Shown one piece after another: positions 45,135-56,080 of a stretch of 64,000 bases of DNA. The notes under the pieces were generated by a model, which worked only from the letters and a program-made list of their open reading frames with translations, made no database searches and was not told the origin of the DNA. How positions within the stretch are numbered: the first letter of the stretch is position 1; every line of letters begins with the position of its first letter. The stretch lies in contig JAFFJZ010000013.1 of the NCBI GenBank assembly GCA_018340375.1, positions 1,116,001 through 1,180,000 on the forward strand, read 5' to 3'. Position numbers and translations under genes: made by a program. The stretch comes from Gonatopus flavifemur (Eukaryota; Arthropoda; Insecta; Hymenoptera; Dryinidae).

Positions 45135-47505
45135 GAGTCATTCCATGCCAGTTCATCCAGCCGTGACACCCACCACCTCGGATTTCTATGAAATTTTTTT
45201 CATCGAATCTTATCACCATTCTATCGACCAATCCAAAACCGTTTTTTTCAAATCCCATACTTTGCGAGTCATAAAATGATAAAGTTTCGCGAAATTGCGT
45301 ATCAACGCTCCTCGACAGACCATGCGCTACGTGACAAAAGTTCCAATTTCATGCTCAAAATTATATGAGTCTCGTGGGGATATTTAGATTCGGAAAATAC
45401 ACGTTTCATCACTTTGGATTCATTGTGAGGGGGTTTTCAACGCGAACTTCATGAAGTTTTGACCATCTGGAAGGCCAATTTTCAAATTCATATTCCGAGG
45501 TGAGGCGCAGCAGCTACAGGGCTGTTTCTTTTTCAAATGGAAGCTAAGGATGCCCGCTTTGAGAATATGAAGAGAAGAATCTGGTTTTTTGATCGCATCC
45601 ATGGTTTTTTGAATTTTTTATCATTTATCGTCATGATTTACGTTTTAATATTGTGCGATCACCTGTTTCTTATCCACGAACCTGGAAAACGATCGTATAT
45701 TTTGGATATTGACGTATACAAGGGTTATTGGGAAATTTGAATACGATTCCAAAATGGAGAGCCCAAAAATGATGAAGCAAACATCACAAAAAAAATTGAT
45801 AAAGTGAGAGGAAAATCCGCACAGTGTAGGGAGTCAAAATTCGATAATCCGTGTACGAGTTCTAAAGATTTCAGTTTTCTCAACATAACTGGATGAATTT
45901 GAAGGAGTAAGACAAATAATTTTTTCTATCAAATTTTATTTTAATTGATCTAAGAGGAAAAAAACACGTGCCTTGACTACAAATGTTTAATGTAATATGG
46001 AGAATCAGATTTGATTTCACATCCGACGGAGCAACTCAGTGAATATTTTTTAGATGAAAACCAATTACACAAATTCCAGATATTTTTACATTATTCATTA
46101 GAATATATGAACATCCGCAAATAGGCTCTACTACTATGAGACTACCTTCATCCCACATTCAGACCAAAACCGACATTAGGCTGTAATGCATATTTAATCA
46201 AAATAATTTAATCAGTCTTGAAAACCTTCAGTGTTCTGGACTCCCTTGTTATAGAAATATTAAGTCATCAGCATAACGATAGGTCAAGGGATAGAATTTC
46301 CAGTAATGTGATGCAAGACTAGTGTCTCTGAGAAACTGTCGATGATTTTTTGACGATGTCGTGTTTTTCTCAGCATTTTATTGCAGGTAATATTAGTCGA
46401 ATCCACCGCCTCCTCAGAATAATAATACATCTAACACATGACACACATGAATAACACATGAAATAATGTTGCATATAGGGATCCAACAAATGTCGTCTCT
46501 TGATGGCCAGTGGGAAGATGGAGAAGGACCGAATGGATGTAGAAATTCCACTTGAACATCACCTTCTTCTTCATTCTTAGATAAAACTGAACCAAAGAAC
46601 CAATGTTCATCATAAGTGCAAGCAATATAATTGTTCACACCAATGTCAGACATCTTGACAGATGGATTTCCACCACAAAAATCAAACACAGTGTTTTGCA
46701 CAAGTTTTCATTCAAACGAATACGTTTTGTTGAGCAACAAAATTCATCCAGTTGTGTTAGGAAAACTGAAATCTTCAGAACTCGTACACGGATTATCGAA
46801 TTTTGACTCCCTACACAGTGCGGATTTTCCTCTCACTTTATCAATTTTTTTTGTGATGTTTGCTCCGTGATTTTTGGATTCTCCATTTCGAAATCGTATT
46901 CAAATTTCCCGATAACTCTTGTATACGTCAGTATTCGAAATATATGATCGTTTTCCAGATTCGTAGATAAGAAACAGGTGATCGCACAATATCAAAACGT
47001 AAATCATGACGCAAAATGATGAAAAATTAAAAAAACCATAGATGCGATGAAAAAAACAGATTCTTTTCTTCATATTCTCAAAGCGGGCATCCTTAGCTTC
47101 CATTTGAAGAAAAAACAGTCCTGTAGCTGCTGCGCCTCACCTCGAAATATGAATTTGAAAATTGGCCTTCCAGATGGTCAAAACTTCATGAAGTTCGCGT
47201 TGAGAACCCCCTCACAATGAATCCAAAGTGATGAAACGTGTATTTTCCGAATCTAAATATCCCCACGAGACTCATATAATTTTGAGCATGAAATTGGAAT
47301 TTTTGTCACGTGGCGCGTGGTCTGTCGAAGAGCGTTGATACGCAATTTCGCGAAACTTTATTATTATATGACTCGAAAAGTATGGGATTTGAAAAAAACG
47401 GTTCTGTATTGGTCGATAGAATGGTGATAAGATTCGATGAAAAAAATTTCATAGAAATCCGAGGTGGTGGGTGTCATGGCTGGATGAACTGACATGGAAT
47501 GACTC
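45135..47505. mobile_element. Foldback element with ~770 bp arms and an ORF in the loop
   Basis: The outer bases are GAGTCATTCCATG(C/T)CAG and their complement. The arms (45135-45903 and 46738-47505) match closely, with occasional substitutions. The ~835 bp spacer carries the 95-codon ORF on the minus strand. ORFs at 45537-45740 (+) and 46900-47103 (-) are the same sequence seen in the two arms and are not separate genes. No transposase is recognised. Confidence 0.8.
46414..46701 (-). CDS. Small ORF with Trp/Tyr-rich SH3-like pattern
   Basis: A 95-codon frame. Its middle part reads NYIACTYDEHWFFGSVL, then VQVEFLHPFGPSPSSHWP and DDICWIP. The alternation of aromatic residues and the (Y-D-x2-W-x2-G, F-x-H-P-x-G-P, W-P, C-W-x-P) pattern are like a small SH3/tudor-like module that I associate with C-termini of transposon-encoded proteins in arthropods and cnidarians; I cannot name it. 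The first 17 and last 25 residues fit the pattern less well and may be read-through of intron sequence. It could be a transposase exon kept in the foldback loop or a captured gene piece. Confidence 0.45.
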   Translation of the reverse strand: MQNTVFDFCGGNPSVKMSDIGVNNYIACTYDEHWFFGSVLSKNEEEGDVQVEFLHPFGPSPSSHWPSRDDICWIPICNIISCVIHVCHVLDVLLF

Positions 47506-48950
47506 ATTCGCTATTAACCAGCATTATATATTCATAGATTGCCGAGCCTTGCCTGTCAACATAGTGCCAAGCTATATTCCCACCATTGGGAGAACCCAAC
47601 AATTTTCATATGGGTTGTTTTGGAAGTCATCCAGCGGACGCAACAGGGCCGGGTTTAGAGCGGGGCTTGGAGGGCTTGAGCGCCGGGGCTCCCTTATAAT
47701 AGGGATCTCCACAATCTGGAACCTCGTAATTTTTCAACATAGTTTTTATCTAAGTTGAATTTAATGCGGGGATAGTTGATTCAACAGTGGAATTCGATTT
47801 ACTATGGATAAATTTATGGGTGTACAAGATGAGATTCTCGACAATACTTTGGAAGTCTTGTCTCAGTATCGAGAAATACTATCAGATGCGAGTATCGTCT
47901 CGGTATCGTTGAACACGGTATCGGTCTCACCTACTATTCCTGGTGAAAGTAACAATACTCCACCATCATACTCTGAATATTAGTGTAGCAGTATCAGCTG
48001 GTCGAATGAACAGCACAGCTTTGTTCAGTTGATCAGAAAGACATAGAAAACTGATATTTCAGAGTACGGGAGCGAAGTTTCGGGGCACAAGCCTAGTTGT
48101 ATATATGATCACTTTATTCAGCAGTAGGGTCTCCATTTCAGCAAGGAACTCTACAATTTCTCCAGAATAGTATACAATTTCGAGAAATTTCCAAGTTGGA
48201 AGTGAATTCTCTAAGAGAAAAATGTCATCAGAGTTCATTGAGGGGATGCCAGCGTATCATCCGAATGAACATTTTATTGTAAGATTCCTCCGAATAGAAT
48301 TCATGAAACCCCTGGTGAAAATAAAGCGGATGGAGCGACGCGGAAGCGTGAACGGAACAGCATCTAAGCGCGAAAGAAGCGGGAATTGAAAGGTTTTTAC
48401 GCTTCATCTGTTTCAACATTCTTCACCAGGAAGAGTCTGAAATTTTCAGGAAATCATATTCGATACTCTTTGTATTGTGCTATCGAAGATTATCCCTTGA
48501 AAATTGTAGACGCTTCCATAAATTCAGTACAGAGAAGTCTCACAGGCAAAATGTTTTTTACGTTGGTATATGGAGAAAAATATCCCTCGACGATATGAGA
48601 ATTCTTGTTATTTCCCTTAGAGAACTAGAAACAGGAATAAAATTTTGTAATATGAATTCTTACATAAAGATGCGGAAGATTCCGAATATCGTAGAAAAAG
48701 TCATAGGTAGGATTGAAGTTAAATAACGCTAAACGTTAATTTTTATAGAGTATATTATGAAATTCAGTTATTGATTCGTAATCGCCCTTATTTTGATGTG
48801 AAAATTCATTTCTCAGACCTACCTGTTTCTGGTTTAGCAAGCAAAAAGAGAAAAAGTGGTATATTTCTTTCTCCGTGTATCTCTTCAAGACCTATGTTGA
48901 ATTTGTCCCAACAACTAATGATATCCATATGATATCACTGGAGTATTAGG
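47506..48950. other. No gene; hAT-like end and a TIR fragment
   Basis: At 47644 the sequence CAGGGCCGGGTTTAGAGCGG followed by a GCCGGGGCTCCC block resembles the left tip of the 20420 hAT element; the partner end was not found. At 47805-47940 a TTATGGGTGTACAAGATGAG lead and GTATCGTCTCGGTATCG repeats resemble the fragment at 53590-53719. Nothing else is recognised. Confidence 0.4.
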
Positions 48951-49005
48951 TTTGAGGACAATTCCAAAGAAATTCAAGATTCATCAAAAAAGAAGTGGAA
49001 CACTG

Positions 49006-49488
49006 TTATTCATCGAAATAATCTCCATCGCACCGAATGACCCTCAGCCATCTCTCAGGTAACTCGCGGATGCCTTTCGCGAAGAAACTTTCGTCTTGCG
49101 AAGTGAGAAATTTAGTGACCCATTTTTTCACTTCTTCAAGTGTTTTGAATCGCACGTCAAACAAATCGTTCTGCATTTTCCGGAATGAGTGATAATCAGA
49201 TGGGGCTGAGTTTGGTGAATACACCGGGTGTGGAACAGCTCCCCATCCAAGCGCTAGTAACGTATCCTTGACCGGTTTACCCACATGAGGCCGCGCGTTG
49301 TCATGGAGCAGTTTTACTGGACCGTTTCCTTCGCCAAAAAATGGACGTTTCTTCTCAATTCCTTGATTCACTTGCATCAATTGATGACAATAGCGATCAG
49401 CAGTAACTGTTCGACCAGGTTTGAGAAGTTCATAATACAGTACGCCTTTCTGTAACGTGGACGTTGTTTTTTCTTCTCTTTTTTTCAT
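49006..49488 (-). pseudogene. 5'-truncated mariner transposase
   Basis: The C-terminal half of a DD34D mariner transposase. It has LYYELLKPGRTVTADRYCHQ, the second catalytic Asp in LLHDNARPHV, then PHPVYSPNSAPSDYHSF with the third Asp and 34 residues between, and the normal ending LPERWLRVIRCDGDYFDE. The usual SPDLAPSDY reads SPNSAPSDY, so one conserved Asp is Asn. Everything before the LLKPG block is missing; the frame runs into unrelated, Lys-rich sequence near 49450. It is a relic without the DNA-binding domain or first Asp. Confidence 0.85.
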
Positions 49489-52444
49489 TTTTCTTTAAAT
49501 TTCAATATTATTCAAGCGAAAAATTGAACAATGACTTCCCAACTTGGTCCCAAACTGGCTCCCCGATTTGGCCCTACGTCGGTGACAAGAGCTACCGATC
49601 GTCCAATTTTCATCTCCATCACCTTATCATCCAATTGTTGTTTTGATGATTATCAATACTGACCCCACTAGGGACTAACAAAAATCAAATTCAAAATTTC
49701 CTCACTGAAACAAAGTGTTCTTGTGAATTTTGCAACAAATATTAAGTGGTTCAAGTTTTAATTCTTCTCTTTTACTTGCTTTTCTCTCAACACAGTTGCG
49801 AGAATAGAAAAAGAGTTTACTTTTCGTACACTGTATATATGTCTTGCAGCAAGTGAAGAGAGAACAAATGTATCACCACCCACTACCATTTCTTTCCCAA
49901 CGATTTTCCTCTCCCTATAAAATGCACGAGCAAAAGTATGCTTGCCGAATTATTCCGAAACCTTACGAAAGGCACCGAAAGCTATGCATGCGATCGCACG
50001 TACCCTGCAGAACGTAACGGCACACATAGGATTATACCAATATAATCGAAACCTTAAAAGAATATAGAATAGCATACACTTTAGTTTCAATAAATCCGGA
50101 ACAAACAAAAGAATACTCCAATAAGAAATCCAGTAGAGATATGACAATGCAAGATAAAATCTGCAGGAAAAACACCATAAAATTAAACGCCAACACCTTT
50201 TGTGAACCGAATCCTTTCCTTTCCTTCTAACGAAATATCAATTCAATATAAATTCTATTGTTCTCCACAAGAAATAATGCTCGCAAATCTAAGAGCGAGA
50301 CAAGTATAAATAGATGGACGTTTTTTTTCCTCTTCTCAGAAATAAAATTCAATAGCAAAATCTTACTATCCAAATCAAATACCAAGGAAATTATGAATCT
50401 TCTGAAGTACTAAAATTCAGTTGGTTTCAATACTGGGTATATATTTCAAATTACCTGGTAGGGAATGGGAAGGAGACAGCGGAAAATTGATGGGAATTAC
50501 CGATAGAAAATTGTTGAAAAATCCAAGATGTCGTAGAAATGGAAAGTGAACGAAGGAGTGCCAGAATGCTTCTCTGTTCGTTATTGAATGAACTGCGGAC
50601 ACTGAATTTAGGAGCACAATTCACAAACTTCTTTATTCAGTCCAAATTACATTTAGTGGATTAATTCGCCCGATCACGAGAATAGTAGAGGAGGAGAGGC
50701 GTAAACCCGGAGAAAAAAATATAGACCCGTCTCGTAAGAATTTCCACGCGCTTCTCGTTGATTTTGGCGGGATTCCTCGCTACTGGAAGGGCAGGTGGAG
50801 GGATACGAACTGCCAACGGTTCCACCAAGCTACTCGGTCCACCTGACTTCCCCGATAACAGAACGCACTATCCCACACAAACCCAAACATTACCCACACA
50901 TGAAATTGTTGGATTAAAAAAGGTTGTCACATAAATTGTTATTCACAATTTGAACCAACAAACACTTTTTTTCCATATACCACTTTCGCCCTTTACCAAC
51001 ACTAACCAAACACTCCCTTTTTCCCAAGAAAAACCATTCGCTGTAGTGATTGATAACATTTGTTAACAAATTGTTATTAACAATTTGGATTGACAACAAT
51101 GTCAATTTTCAACAGACTTGATGGTCATCGGCAATCATTTGAAAGTGCCTAGTTTCTAATTTCAGAATGGAAACTGCAATAAAAAAACGAATAAGCAATT
51201 GAAATTTCAGCAACAAATCAATGACAAAAATCAGGGAATCAGCCATCATGAGTACAGGTACTCATTGATGAATACTTTCAGATTTTGTTGCTCCTTGCAA
51301 GTCTAACTTTTTCTCAGAAAGGAAAAAGCAATGTTACAAGAACAGTTTTGATAACTGAGAAAATATGTTGATATTCATCTTTTAGCATAGAAATGCATAT
51401 ATGATTGAGAATTGTAAGAATGCTCACTTAAAAACATATAATAAACGGAATTGTAAAGAGTTTGAACGAACTATATACAAAATAAACATAAAAATATATA
51501 CAAATTCATATTATGTATGAAATATACATATTTTCACTTGAAGAGATGGAGAAAGATATACATCCTCAAGAAAGGACATTTCACATTGATGCATGCACAA
51601 GAGGGAGGGTAGGTGGGAGGTCTCTATGCATGAAGAGACGAATTTTTCCTAATAACCAGCCCACCTCAATAAAATTGAATCTTCATTATTGGCCTAAAGA
51701 AAAGGACCACCTATGAACACTACCCTTCAACCAATCTAAATTCCATCTTTTTCTCCTAAAATTCTGTTGTTTCGATGATTCGTCCAATTTATCTGTAGAT
51801 CTGATATTCACAAATCCTCTCGGAATACATTGAACGGAATTGCAAATTTTTAGTGACAAGACGAATCTAGATGAGAATAATTCCTCCATGCGGAGAAATA
51901 TTCCATCGATTCTACTATATTTCGCTACAGAAAACAAATATGAATATACATATTTACTTGCTTGGTACATGAATGAATGTTTCAGCTACTTAAATTACAA
52001 TTCAGTCAATCCGCCTAGGTCCTTTTATTCGCCATATAAACTGAAATTCAATGATGTCATTCTGCGGGATAAATAATCGCATAGCATAAAATATTTGATT
52101 TATTTGTGGAATTTGTACACTGCATCATTCACGTGTATATAATATGCATGAAAACCCCGATGGAAAAAAGTCCTCTGAAAATCCAAAACTTTCTCGGGAT
52201 GTCACGGAAATCTCTAAATTCCAGTGAGAAGAAAACTAAAAAAAACCTGAAAAACTCTACAAAACGCTCGCTCATTAGACATGATTTTCCCACTGGAAAT
52301 TCCTCTCAATATCTATGGACATCTTTGAAAAACTATGAACACCTCTGGAAAACTGCACTGAAAGTCTTTGAGATTCTCAGACTTTCCCAGTGAAGTGTTT
52401 CCACCAGGAAATTTTCAAAATAAGACCATATACATATATTATAA
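49489..52444. other. No gene seen; possible tRNA-like segment
   Basis: No protein is recognised in nearly 3 kb. On the minus strand at about 50845-50790 TAGCTTGGTGG and AGTTCGTATCC resemble tRNA A and B boxes but lie too close together for a tRNA. An imperfect dyad around AACAAATTGTTATTAACAAT occurs near 51065. This may be mostly host DNA. Confidence 0.4.
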
Positions 52445-53429
52445 CACAGGCCTGCGAAATATGACTTTTTGTTCCCCCCTCGGACAATAATGTCTTTTTC
52501 CAAAGCATTTTGATGCGCTGAATCCGAATACGACTGCAGAATTGCTCTATCACGTCAGGTTTTTGAGATATTTCGACCTAAAAGTGTGAAAAACACTGTT
52601 TTTCGACATATTTGGGTTCACGTGAAGTCGAAGGGTAATTTTTTTTCACAAAACTGATAGATCCACCTCAAAGTGTGAGTCATCTTCTTCCAAATGCCGT
52701 TGAGATTGCTCAAATATCTTCCTTTTTCATTGAGATACGACAGTTTGAAAATTGTGTCTCTACCTATTTATTAAATACATGAGCGCACAAATTTCAAATA
52801 CTCGTATCTCAATAAAGAAAGGAGATATTCGAGCAAACTCAACGGGATTTGGAAGAAGATGACATATACTTTGAGGTGCATCTATTAGTTTTGTGAAAAA
52901 AATTATCCTTCGACTTCCCGTAACCTTAAATATGTCCAAAGACAGTGTGTTACACATTTTTAGGTCGAAATATCCCAAAAATCTGACGTGATATAGCAAT
53001 TCTGGAGCCATATTTGGATTCAGCACAGCAAATTACTGATTGAATGAGAATTTCATTGAAAGGAGAATTTCATTGCTGATCATCAGTCCAATAAATGTGA
53101 ATGCTGATTGTGTTGTTGGGACATATTACACAACTTAAAATAGTCGTAACTTAGCGAAAAAAAATTACACATGACCGTTCAATAGCTCATTTTGAACGGG
53201 AAGAGTAGTATAAATTGATACAGTTGAGGAAAAAGATCAAGAAAATTTTATGCGTCCTGTACATAACCTTAAAAGTAGCAAAAAAATGCATTTTCCCAGT
53301 ATATACCCTTAGATATCTTAAAATCCTGACGTGATAGCCCAATTATGACTCCGGATTCGGATTCTACGCAGCAAATTACTCCGCGGAATGGTCACCAGTT
53401 CCAAGGGGGGAAAACTTCGCAGGCCTGTG
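52445..53429. mobile_element. Non-autonomous Chapaev3-like derivative (985 bp)
   Basis: It has the same CACAGGCCTGCG/CGCAGGCCTGTG ends and the same TAA flanks (52442-52444 and 53430-53432) as 21242-24992. The left ~590 bp match the palindromic left end of that element. The match then jumps at about 53030 to its right-end sequence (GAGAATTTCATT, GGGACATATTACACAACTT). It therefore is an internal-deletion derivative that lost the transposase region. Confidence 0.8.
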
Positions 53430-53589
53430 TAATTTGAGAGATATATGGCTCCTTTCGAAGAGGAATTTTGCCACATGTATCATTTCGAAATACTCCTCTT
53501 CTATTATTTCCACATTGAAAAAAATCAACACTTGATGATATGTCCTAATATTAGTTCTGAATTCTCAATTTCGTGTCAATTCCAAAACG

Positions 53590-53719
53590 ATACCGATATT
53601 AGTCTCGTCCTTCTGTGCACCCCCAGTATCGACAATATTCTCGAGTATCGAATATCCGGTCTCGGTATCGTCTCGACTCCAAATATAACAGTATCGTCTC
53701 GAGTCTCGTGCACCCTTAT
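53590..53719. mobile_element. Fragment of a GTATCG-rich element end
   Basis: Repeats of GTATCG/CGATAC phrases lead to a right edge CTCGTGCACCCTTA. A related left edge occurs at 47805. The A/T-GGGTGCAC tip resembles hAT-type ends, but no duplication was identified. Confidence 0.4.
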
Positions 53720-54200
53720 GGATAATAAGCCCCCACAACTCTAAATCGGTCCTAGAGCGCACTGATCAAAATTTGGAGAAATCCAAATGAGCGCCACTAT
53801 AATGGACAGTTAAGGTTGAGATATTAGGGTGCGCCGAAAAAACCGAAATTCAGCTTTTCATATAGCAATACCTGGGGAAAGTTGTTATGTCACGTGAAAA
53901 GAACATGTGCACAAGATAAGCTGATTGAATTGACGTTTTGGTATTGCGCAAGTACTTTTAAGTTCTCGAATTTCAAAAATACCTAAGAACTCATGATTAT
54001 CCAAAATTTGACGCCTGTGGTTCACAATTCTTCCAATAACTTCCAGATATTCGGGCTCACGTCTCTTTGATACATTCCAGTACATCAAAAACTGCTGAAC
54101 TGAGTTATAATATGACGAGAGAAATGCTTTTGAACAACGGAAATTGAACCCAGACATTTTACAATATCATTGAATCTTTAGATCTGAAAATCCATCGTGA
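53720..54200. other. No gene seen
   Basis: A possible element edge, TTAGGGTGCGCCGAAAAAAC, occurs at 53825. The ORF 53885-54157 (-) resembles nothing known to me. Confidence 0.3.
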
Positions 54201-54350
54201 TACCTCAAGAGAACATGAAGGTTCAAGGAACTTTCAATAGAATTCTATTAAACGTCTGGACATTTGAAGGTCTATTGAACATTTCGTAGACGTGAATTCA
54301 CGAACAATGGACGTAAATTGAACGTAGAAGGTTTGTGTTCTCTTGGGGTA
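54201..54350. mobile_element. MITE with CCTCAAGAGAACA ends and TA flanks
   Basis: TACCTCAAGAGAACA at the left and TGTTCTCTTGGGGTA at the right are inverted repeats; TA at both edges may be a target duplication as in mariner-type MITEs. Inside, GAACGTTTAAT-like phrases also pair (TTCAATAGAATTCTATTAAACG). Non-coding, 150 bp. Confidence 0.65.
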
Positions 54351-54717
54351 CTGAGGACTTCTAATGACAATGAAGTAACTGAGATTTGTTCCAAAATTGT
54401 ACTTTTGTTCCAAAAGTGACGTAACTCCATTGTTTTTCCGCGGATATACGTTTTTCTATCACCAAGCGGGATGACAGTTACGTCATCATAATTTGGAGTC
54501 GTCGATATGTACGTGAGTCGCATACTTCCTTTCGATTCTGCAGGAATACTGGAAATCGTGCAGTGTACTTTTCTCGAAGTCAATGTTTCAGGCACATTTG
54601 GAAATTAATATAAAACTTGCATATCAGGAATACAGAATTGACACGAATTCGCGAGAAGAAATATGGACAACGACACTTAATATACTATTATATGTCATCA
54701 TCATGAAGTAATCAGTC
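54351..54717. other. No gene seen
   Basis: The minus-strand ORF that spans 54272-54595 runs through the MITE and resembles no known protein. TGATGATGACAT just before 54718 may be the 3' tail of the LINE fragment. Confidence 0.3.
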
Positions 54718-54996
54718 TTATGACTGGTTTGATGAAATCCTCCAATCCTGTCTATCATCCGCTAGACGCTTAATTTCTACATATCTACGACAACTCTTAG
54801 CTTGTATAATTTGCTCCATGTAACTTGATCTAGGTCTACCTTTTCGAGTTTCACCATTTATTTCCCCTTCCAATATTATTTTCCATAAGCTATCATGCCT
54901 TAATGAGTGTACTATCAGATTACTTCTTCTTTTCACAACATGTCTCAAAAGACTGCTTTTTTCATTCACCTTCTCAAGTACTTCTTCATTTTTCAC
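54718..54996 (-). pseudogene. 3' end of a LINE reverse transcriptase ORF
   Basis: The 92-codon frame matches the extreme C-terminus of non-LTR retrotransposon ORF2 proteins: EEVLEKVNEKSSLLRHVVKR, then LIVHSLRHDSL, a GETRKGRPRSSYMEQI block and LADDRQDWRISSNQS. The polymerase and endonuclease domains are absent, as expected for a 5'-truncated insertion copied from its 3' end. The 3' side (below 54718) has GATGATGA, a plausible short tail. Clade not determined. Confidence 0.8.
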
Positions 54997-55110
54997 TTTC
55001 TCTATCCAAAAATATACTATGATCAGAACGATTTATGAGACGTTTTGATTGGTATCAAACTCCGGCGCATGTACCCTAATCAATTATTCACCTGTTTCAA
55101 TGCACAGTCC

Positions 55111-55227
55111 TATGCGGAAAAAGTGTCCAAAATTGTATACAATTATACACAATTTGTATACAATTATGTATGATTTCTATACAATTTGTGTACAATTGTA
55201 TACATTTTGGACATTTTTCCCACATGG
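55111..55227. repeat. Hairpin of TTGTATACAATT repeats
   Basis: Arms with AAAAAGTGTCCAAAATTGTA and ACATTTTGGACATTTTT at the edges contain repeats of (T)TGTATACAATT and TTGTGTACAA, which are themselves palindromic. MITE-like; non-coding. Confidence 0.6.
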
Positions 55228-55471
55228 GGTGGGCCACGTGACGCTCGAAATTGGCCGAAAACCAACAATTCCTCCCACACTCAATCATCACGGTTTCATA
55301 AAATAGACAACTTGGAGTATCCATTACCAAATTTTTATACTGTTTGGCTTGAATATGGGCTCAGAGGAGCCTAATGAAGTGAGGAAATGTTTTTTTCCCA
55401 CACCTGCACGGAGAGTTGATGTTTTCTGACCTATTTTTAGGGGAGAAAGTGCTGAATTCCAAGCGAATGTG

Positions 55472-55569
55472 AAAATATTTTCCGCCCGCTCGCAGCGGAA
55501 GGAAAGTACTTTCTGCCCGCTCGGAACGGGAGGAAAGTACTTTCTGCCCGCTTGCAACGGGAGGAAAAT
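55472..55569. repeat. Three 31-bp tandem repeats with internal hairpin
   Basis: Units start at 55472, 55503 and 55534, exactly 31 bp apart, each with GTACTTTCTGCCCGCT and an AACGGGAGG tail in which CCCGCT..ACGGG can pair. They precede another palindromic stretch. The origin is unknown. Confidence 0.65.
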
Positions 55570-55660
55570 ACAAACTATCTTTTCGTTCTGAAATATGCAT
55601 ATGAATATTTTATATGCAATTAAACAGATGATTTTCACTTTCCTTGCAGTTGTGGGAAAG

Positions 55661-55796
55661 AATAGTATGTTCACCTCGGGGAGAAGTGGGAAATTTCCAC
55701 TCGTGTGATTGTCTCCCTCGCCTTCGGCTCGGGAAGACAAACTTTACACTCGTCGGAAATTTCCCACTTTCCCCCCTTGATGAACAGTATACTATT
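55661..55796. repeat. Palindromic MITE around GTGGGAAATTTCC
   Basis: Arms run from AATAGTATGTTCACCTCGG through AGTGGGAAATTTCCAC to a CCCTCGCCTTCGGCTCGGG turn, then back through GGAAATTTCCCACTTT to GAACAGTATACTATT. Non-coding. Confidence 0.65.
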
Positions 55797-56041
55797 TTTT
55801 TCTCTGACGAGTTTATGATTCTTTTCCCCTGCATAAAAAATTGAACTCATCATTTCTGCAGTTTTCCTTCGTGTAATTCTCACCATTCCAGTACCCTGAG
55901 CCTGGGAGAATCCGTGACAATCTGTGGAGGTTCTCCAAACTTTCGTTTTGTGACTGCATTCCCACGATTTACATTTTTGCACGGCATTTCGTTACATCAT
56001 TCCGCACGGGACCACCTCCTTATAACAAAATAAAACTGTCG

Positions 56042-56080
56042 CACTATGGTCTAGACGCGGCAGAAACTCCTAAAAAATCT
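56042..56080 (+). promoter_or_regulatory. RSS-like Transib terminus (heptamer-23-nonamer)
   Basis: CACTATG at 56042-56048, a 23-bp spacer at 56049-56071, then AAAAAATCT at 56072-56080. In Transib elements the conserved tip is CAC(A/T)ATG with an A-rich block about 23 bp further in; RAG1/RAG2 read the same arrangement in antigen-receptor genes. It is expected to be the transposase recognition site. Confidence 0.55.

Noticed and set aside
45537..47103. Two similar small genes at 45537-45740 and 46900-47103
   Set aside because: They are the same sequence in the two inverted arms of one foldback and show no protein-like features.
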